The position numbers were made by a program, and so were the translations under genes. Source: Actinomycetota bacterium (lineage in GTDB: Bacteria; Actinomycetota; Actinomycetes; Nanopelagicales; Nanopelagicaceae). From it: a DNA stretch of 10,307 bases. This document shows, piece by piece, positions 6,716 through 10,307 of the stretch; the stretch's first letter is position 1; every line of letters begins with the position of its first letter. The notes under the pieces were generated by a model that was given only the letters and a program-made list of their open reading frames with translations, had not been told where the DNA came from and did not search any database. Where the stretch lies: assembly GCA_947480375.1 (NCBI GenBank), contig CANKCX010000019.1, positions 1-10,307 of the forward strand, read 5' to 3'.

Positions 6716-7633
6716 ATGAGAAGCGCCTTCGGATTCGGAATAGCCACAACCACAAACAGTGGTGAGACCCTTGATGTTTGGTTCGATTCCATTGGACTTG
6801 GAAAGCTTGCCGAAAATAATGGCCCAGATTTAAGTGAGTTCATTGGTGCAGACCCAATCCGCGATGTAACAAAATCTAAGGTGGCTATTGAAATCGATTT
6901 AGATTCTGCGCCAAAGGATGTAGCAGACGCGTACTTGAGATTACATCTACTTTCACACCGAATAGTTAAGCCGCATGGTCAATCTCTGGATGGCATTTTT
7001 GGGATTCTAAATAATGTGGTTTGGACATCTGCTGGTCCTTGTTCAGTTTCTACATTTAGTTCGGTCGGCCCAAAGTTGCGTGCAAAGTATGGAACGCTCA
7101 CAGTTTTTGCAGTAGATAAATTCCCTCGCATGGTTGATTACGTTGTTCCTGAAGGTGTGCGCATAGCCGATGCCGATCGAGTTCGACTTGGTGCCCACCT
7201 TGCAAGTGGAACAACTGTTATGCATGAAGGCTTTGTTAATTTCAATGCCGGAACACTTGGCAAATCAATGGTCGAAGGTCGAATAAGTGCAGGCGTTGTT
7301 GTCGGTGATGGCAGCGACATCGGCGGTGGCGCATCAATCATGGGAACTTTAAGTGGCGGCGGAAAGCAAGTTATTTCAATTGGCGAACGCTGTCTGCTTG
7401 GTGCAAATGCCGGACTTGGTATTTCACTCGGCGATGATTGCGTTGTTGAATCAGGAACTTATATAACTGCTGGCTCCAAAATAACCTTGCCTGACGGTGA
7501 AGTAGTAAAAGCCAGTGAACTTTCAGGCGCTAGTAATTTACTTTTCCGCAGAAATTCTAAGACCGGCGCACTTGAAGCCCTTCCAAAAACTGGAAGTTGG
7601 GGCGGCCTAAACTCAGTTCTACACGCTAATTAA
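6716..7633 (+). CDS. dapD: 2,3,4,5-tetrahydropyridine-2,6-dicarboxylate N-succinyltransferase, actinobacterial type
   Basis: This 305-residue protein makes N-succinyl-2-amino-6-ketopimelate from tetrahydrodipicolinate and succinyl-CoA, the acylation step of the lysine and meso-diaminopimelate pathway. An N-terminal domain (about 1-135) precedes a left-handed beta-helix of hexapeptide repeats (about 145-265) and a C-terminal tail ending HAN. Highly conserved blocks include [20 protein letters not shown] (169-188), [20 protein letters not shown] (198-217) and [14 protein letters not shown] (228-241). Glu187 corresponds, by length offset, to the proposed catalytic Glu199 of the M. tuberculosis enzyme. 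It functions as a trimer with active sites between subunits. The start matches the family N-terminus and follows a probable -10 directly. dapE is not adjacent. The gene converges on the next minus-strand gene with a 10-bp gap. Confidence 0.96.
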   Translation: MRSAFGFGIATTTNSGETLDVWFDSIGLGKLAENNGPDLSEFIGADPIRDVTKSKVAIEIDLDSAPKDVADAYLRLHLLSHRIVKPHGQSLDGIFGILNNVVWTSAGPCSVSTFSSVGPKLRAKYGTLTVFAVDKFPRMVDYVVPEGVRIADADRVRLGAHLASGTTVMHEGFVNFNAGTLGKSMVEGRISAGVVVGDGSDIGGGASIMGTLSGGGKQVISIGERCLLGANAGLGISLGDDCVVESGTYITAGSKITLPDGEVVKASELSGASNLLFRRNSKTGALEALPKTGSWGGLNSVLHAN

Positions 7634-7643
7634 GATTACCTTT

Positions 7644-8162
7644 TTAGTGCTTTAAGAAAGTAGTTCTTACGCGGGTTCGTCTATTTAATAAATAGCTAAT
7701 TACCAGCCCAATTGAACCGCTAAAGATTTCGATTGCGATTTCAACCGAGTCTGCGCTTCCACCAAATTGCCATTGCCCGACACCAAATAAGAAAATTGCT
7801 ATGCACAAGAATGCAGTCGAATAGAAGAATGCATATGAATCAATGAAAATGCTCTTTTCTTTGCGAAGTTCTGCGCAGAATTTTTCATATGCGGCGAGAA
7901 CTCCGGTTTTTTGCGTCTTTAAGAATGCACCAATTACTAGTAGTTGAATCTGTTTAGAGTCTGCTATTAAATCTATATAGATGCAGACCAATGGGATAAG
8001 TCCAATTACATAAGGGAGTTTCTCGGTATTTGCTGAAGTCCCGGCGCCGATAGCGATTGAACCAAGTACGGCTGTTGTAACCAATTTGAACTTAGCTAGG
8101 TCAAAGCGCATTGTTTGCGCAGCGACCGATTCATCTCGTAGGGCAATTATTTCATCAGACAT
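7644..8162 (-). CDS. Small membrane protein of unknown function, four predicted helices
   Basis: I do not recognise the family. With the ATG at 8162 the protein has 172 residues. A charged N-terminal segment (1-26, with ALRDESVAAQTMRFDLAKFK) precedes hydrophobic helix 1 (about 27-41) and helix 2 (about 49-66, with acidic residue Asp64). A basic, soluble loop follows (about 82-107, with TQKTG and AELRKEKS). Helix 3 is at about 110-130 and helix 4 at about 141-158, and the tail is very basic (NRRTRVRTTFLKH). The even helix number and basic ends suggest both termini are cytoplasmic. An AAGGAG 7 nt upstream supports this start over the in-frame ATG at 8183. It lies 33 bp after the SpoIID gene and is probably the third gene of that unit. 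Its 3' end faces dapD with no visible terminator. Confidence 0.8.
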   Translation of the reverse strand: MSDEIIALRDESVAAQTMRFDLAKFKLVTTAVLGSIAIGAGTSANTEKLPYVIGLIPLVCIYIDLIADSKQIQLLVIGAFLKTQKTGVLAAYEKFCAELRKEKSIFIDSYAFFYSTAFLCIAIFLFGVGQWQFGGSADSVEIAIEIFSGSIGLVISYLLNRRTRVRTTFLKH

Positions 8163-8169
8163 ATTTTTG

Positions 8170-8175
8170 CTCCTT
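8170..8175 (-). promoter_or_regulatory. Shine-Dalgarno sequence of the small membrane protein gene
   Basis: AAGGAG on the minus strand, 7 nt before the ATG at 8162. It selects this start over the ATG at 8183, seven codons upstream. Confidence 0.75.
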
Positions 8176-8195
8176 AGACCCAAGAATTATGACAC

Positions 8196-9380
8196 CTAGG
8201 CCGGTAAATCAAACCAAGATGAAGGTAGTTTCACCGCAGTTTTAAAGGTTGCAACTGGCAAAGTTTTTGAAGCACCGCTGCTGGAGAAGCCGGTAATTTG
8301 CAGCACGCTATTTGTAACTGTCCTGGAAACGATTTCATAGCGTTCGATATCTGGTAGTCCAAAAGCTTTCGCCATCGCTTTTTGTGTGACTTTCTTAGTC
8401 CATCTTGCATAGTTCTTATTGATTGCTGGATCGATACTCCATGGATCTGCAACGTTCACGAGATGTGGAATATCAGTGCCCCAAACATCGATCGCGCGTT
8501 GAGTCATTCCCCCGGTTGAAGAAGAGAAGAAAACGCTGATTGGCTCTTGTTCAATAGTTATTGCAAGTCCGTGTCCGGCATCAACAGCAGTGGCATCAAC
8601 AGCTGCTTTCCAAAGTTGCCCGTATCTTGGTTCACCCTCTTTGGCATATCCAACAAATGCTTGATCATATTTAGAGTTATAGACATGACAATCGCAAGCT
8701 TTCTTTAGAGATCCCATTCGCATTAGCGCGTAAGTTCGGGAAGCAATTACTTGGCTTTGAAGTGCGGCACTTGGCCACGAAGATGGAACTTCGGCAATTC
8801 CATATAAGTATTCATCGTGAAGGCTTAAAAGATTCGTAGCTTCGATTCGATATCCGATGCCCGCTGCCTTTACTGAACGAAGCTGTAAATATCCGTGATT
8901 GATTTGAAACTTAGTTGTTCCGTAATTCAAAGTGACAATTGAACTTGGATTACTCCATCTAATAATCCAGATTTTCGCTCTATTTTCGGGGTTAATCGAA
9001 CCAGAAATAAAAGTGCCACTGATGCTAAAAGCAAGTGGTGAATTTGTTGCAAGAGGGGTTGCTGCTAATCCTTCATTTTGCAAAGTGAAGTAGTCACCGG
9101 CAGATATCGAAAGTGAAATATTTGGAACTTGGTGAGCAATATTGACACTTATGGTTGCAGTATCTTCAACGGAAGTTACTTGGGCATCTGGAAAGTAATA
9201 GTTGAGAATTTCAGTTGCTGACTTACCTTCTAAAGCCTGACCTTTTGCCCCATATTGGCTTAGTCCTACGCCATGTCCATAACCAGAACCAATGAAGGTA
9301 AATGATGTAGGTACTTGCGCAAATGCTGGTGTGAAAGTGGAAGAGATTATTAGCGCAACTGAAATTAGTAAACGCTTCAT
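8196..9380 (-). CDS. Secreted SpoIID/LytB domain protein with permuted motif order
   Basis: This 394-residue protein starts with a clear signal peptide (MKRLLISVALIISSTFTPAFA, probable cut after Ala21), so it acts outside the membrane. Residues 33-47 (GYGHGVGLSQYGAKG) and 56-64 (TEILNYYFP) are the SpoIID block that is C-terminal in Bacillus and Clostridium SpoIID. The central domain (about 165-315) carries YLYGIAEVPSSWP (191-203) with the candidate catalytic Glu197, then LQSQVIASRTYAL (207-219), a Cys229/Cys231/His232 cluster that may bind zinc, and SSSTGGMTQ (286-294). The end (about 350-392) matches the segment that precedes the GHGVG block in Firmicutes. Known SpoIID proteins are lytic transglycosylases acting on denuded glycan strands; that activity here is inference. 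The start overlaps the glycosyltransferase stop as ATGA. Confidence 0.92.
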   Translation of the reverse strand: MKRLLISVALIISSTFTPAFAQVPTSFTFIGSGYGHGVGLSQYGAKGQALEGKSATEILNYYFPDAQVTSVEDTATISVNIAHQVPNISLSISAGDYFTLQNEGLAATPLATNSPLAFSISGTFISGSINPENRAKIWIIRWSNPSSIVTLNYGTTKFQINHGYLQLRSVKAAGIGYRIEATNLLSLHDEYLYGIAEVPSSWPSAALQSQVIASRTYALMRMGSLKKACDCHVYNSKYDQAFVGYAKEGEPRYGQLWKAAVDATAVDAGHGLAITIEQEPISVFFSSSTGGMTQRAIDVWGTDIPHLVNVADPWSIDPAINKNYARWTKKVTQKAMAKAFGLPDIERYEIVSRTVTNSVLQITGFSSSGASKTLPVATFKTAVKLPSSWFDLPA

Positions 9381-10307
9381 TCTTCTTCAGCCATTAATCC
9401 TCTTGGTGAAGAGAGATAGCCCGCACCCCAAACCATATGCATAGTAATAAGTACCGCCGGAAGAATTACCTTCTCGCTTATTGATTTTCCAATTACAAGC
9501 GAGCCCAAAATGATTGCAATCAGATAGCCTGCAAGTGGTAGAAAAAATATTGGGGAAATAAGCAATCCGGCGATAAATGAGATTGTGTTTATTGCCAAAG
9601 CAGTTGGTGGTGCCAAATATCTATAGTTAACGCTTCCCTTATGGCTTCTTGAGACTGCATGCCGCCAAGTTCCATATTGGAAATATTGTTTAGCCAGTGC
9701 CTTAATAGTTGATCTTGGACGATATGTAACAACAAGTGATGGATCAAACCAAACCGTTCCACCATTCTTACGTAATCTGAAATTCAACTCCCAATCTTGG
9801 GCGCGCGTAAATCTCTCGTCATAACCACCTGCAGCAATAAGTGCAGCTTTTTGAAAAGTTCCTAGATAAACCGTGTCAGCGGGACCAGCTTCTCCCCCAG
9901 TATGAAAACGAGATGAACCAACACCGAGTGGCGAGCGCATTGCTGTTGCAACTGCTTTTTCAAATTTACTTTGACCAACCGCTGCCATGATTCCACCAAC
10001 ATTTACTGCGCCGGTTTTATTGAGAAGTGCCACTGCATCCTTTAAATATGTAGGAGATATTTGAGCATGGCCATCGATGCGCGAAATAATTGAAAACTTA
10101 GCCTGGGCAATTGCAGCATTTAAACCGTTTGCAGTTCTACCAGTTGGATTATCAACCAAGACAACTCTGGAATCTGCAGCGGCTAAATCTTTTGCGATTT
10201 CATTTGTACGATCATTCGAAGGTCCTAGTGCGAGAATTACTTCGAAATTGCCCTCGAATTTTTGGCCCAGAATCGCCGTGATGCTCTCTCGCAGGTCGCG
10301 CTCCTCA
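9377..10307 (-). CDS. Family 2 glycosyltransferase with C-terminal membrane helices (partial, N-terminus beyond the right edge)
   Basis: The frame stays open to the right edge for 309 full codons, beginning with EERDLRESI, which is the segment that normally follows the first strand (PVLNEE) of GT-A family 2 enzymes. So only a short N-terminal part is missing, and an apparent TTG start at 10159 is internal. FEVILALGPSNDRT (21-34) is the second strand, RIDGHAQI (76-83) carries the metal/sugar-nucleotide aspartate, GGYDERF (160-166) and QDWELNFRLR (170-179) are the acceptor and catalytic-base motifs, with Asp171. Two or three hydrophobic helices follow (about 237-273 and 280-299). The pattern resembles ExoA-like glycosyltransferases of polysaccharide synthesis; donor and acceptor are unknown. 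The stop overlaps the SpoIID start by 4 bp. Confidence 0.9.
   Translation of the reverse strand, partial: EERDLRESITAILGQKFEGNFEVILALGPSNDRTNEIAKDLAAADSRVVLVDNPTGRTANGLNAAIAQAKFSIISRIDGHAQISPTYLKDAVALLNKTGAVNVGGIMAAVGQSKFEKAVATAMRSPLGVGSSRFHTGGEAGPADTVYLGTFQKAALIAAGGYDERFTRAQDWELNFRLRKNGGTVWFDPSLVVTYRPRSTIKALAKQYFQYGTWRHAVSRSHKGSVNYRYLAPPTALAINTISFIAGLLISPIFFLPLAGYLIAIILGSLVIGKSISEKVILPAVLITMHMVWGAGYLSSPRGLMAEEE

Noticed and set aside
10157..10159. TTG as the start codon of the glycosyltransferase
   Set aside because: The frame is open for 49 more codons to the window edge and those codons encode typical GT2 N-terminal sequence, so this codon is an internal Leu.

Overview
The window looks like a compact stretch of a streamlined, fairly AT-rich actinobacterial chromosome. 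Three things point there: a DUF3117 protein, the actinobacterial type of tetrahydrodipicolinate succinylase (DapD), and a gene order that, from memory, mirrors the dapD - LOG - DUF3117 - O-methyltransferase - htrA - tatB - mrp - MgtE-like region of Mycobacterium tuberculosis (about Rv1201c to Rv1232c). The modest GC content, the near absence of spacers and the ATGA overlaps fit a small-genome freshwater lineage such as acI/Nanopelagicales. That placement is inference.

Region 1 (1 to 6670, all minus strand) is one nine-gene run. In transcription order it reads: LOG-family phosphoribohydrolase, a 62-residue protein made only of sigma-70 region 4, DUF3117, leucyl aminopeptidase (pepA), SAM-dependent O-methyltransferase, HtrA-type membrane serine protease with a PDZ domain, TatB, Mrp/ApbC iron-sulfur carrier ATPase, and a PRC-barrel plus MgtE_N protein that runs off the left edge. 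Spacers are 2 to 92 bp and two junctions are 4-bp ATGA overlaps. The core (methyltransferase, htrA, tatB, mrp) corresponds to the sigE-rseA-htrA-tatB neighbourhood of other actinobacteria, but no ECF sigma or anti-sigma gene lies between the methyltransferase and htrA.

Region 2 (6671 to 6715) is a 45-bp divergent intergenic segment. It seems to hold back-to-back -10 elements giving leaderless or nearly leaderless transcripts for the LOG gene (minus) and dapD (plus). dapD (6716 to 7633) is the only plus-strand gene and makes the succinylated intermediate of the lysine/meso-diaminopimelate pathway.

Region 3 (7644 to 10307, minus strand) converges on dapD with a 10-bp gap. It encodes a family 2 glycosyltransferase with C-terminal membrane helices (cut by the right edge), a secreted SpoIID/LytB protein with its conserved blocks in permuted order, and a small membrane protein of unknown function. 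The first two overlap by ATGA. The theme of the window is envelope biology: DAP synthesis, peptidoglycan-associated SpoIID, Tat export, HtrA quality control and membrane-linked glycosyl transfer. I saw no RNA genes, mobile elements, CRISPR arrays or long repeats, and no gene-free stretch over 100 bp.
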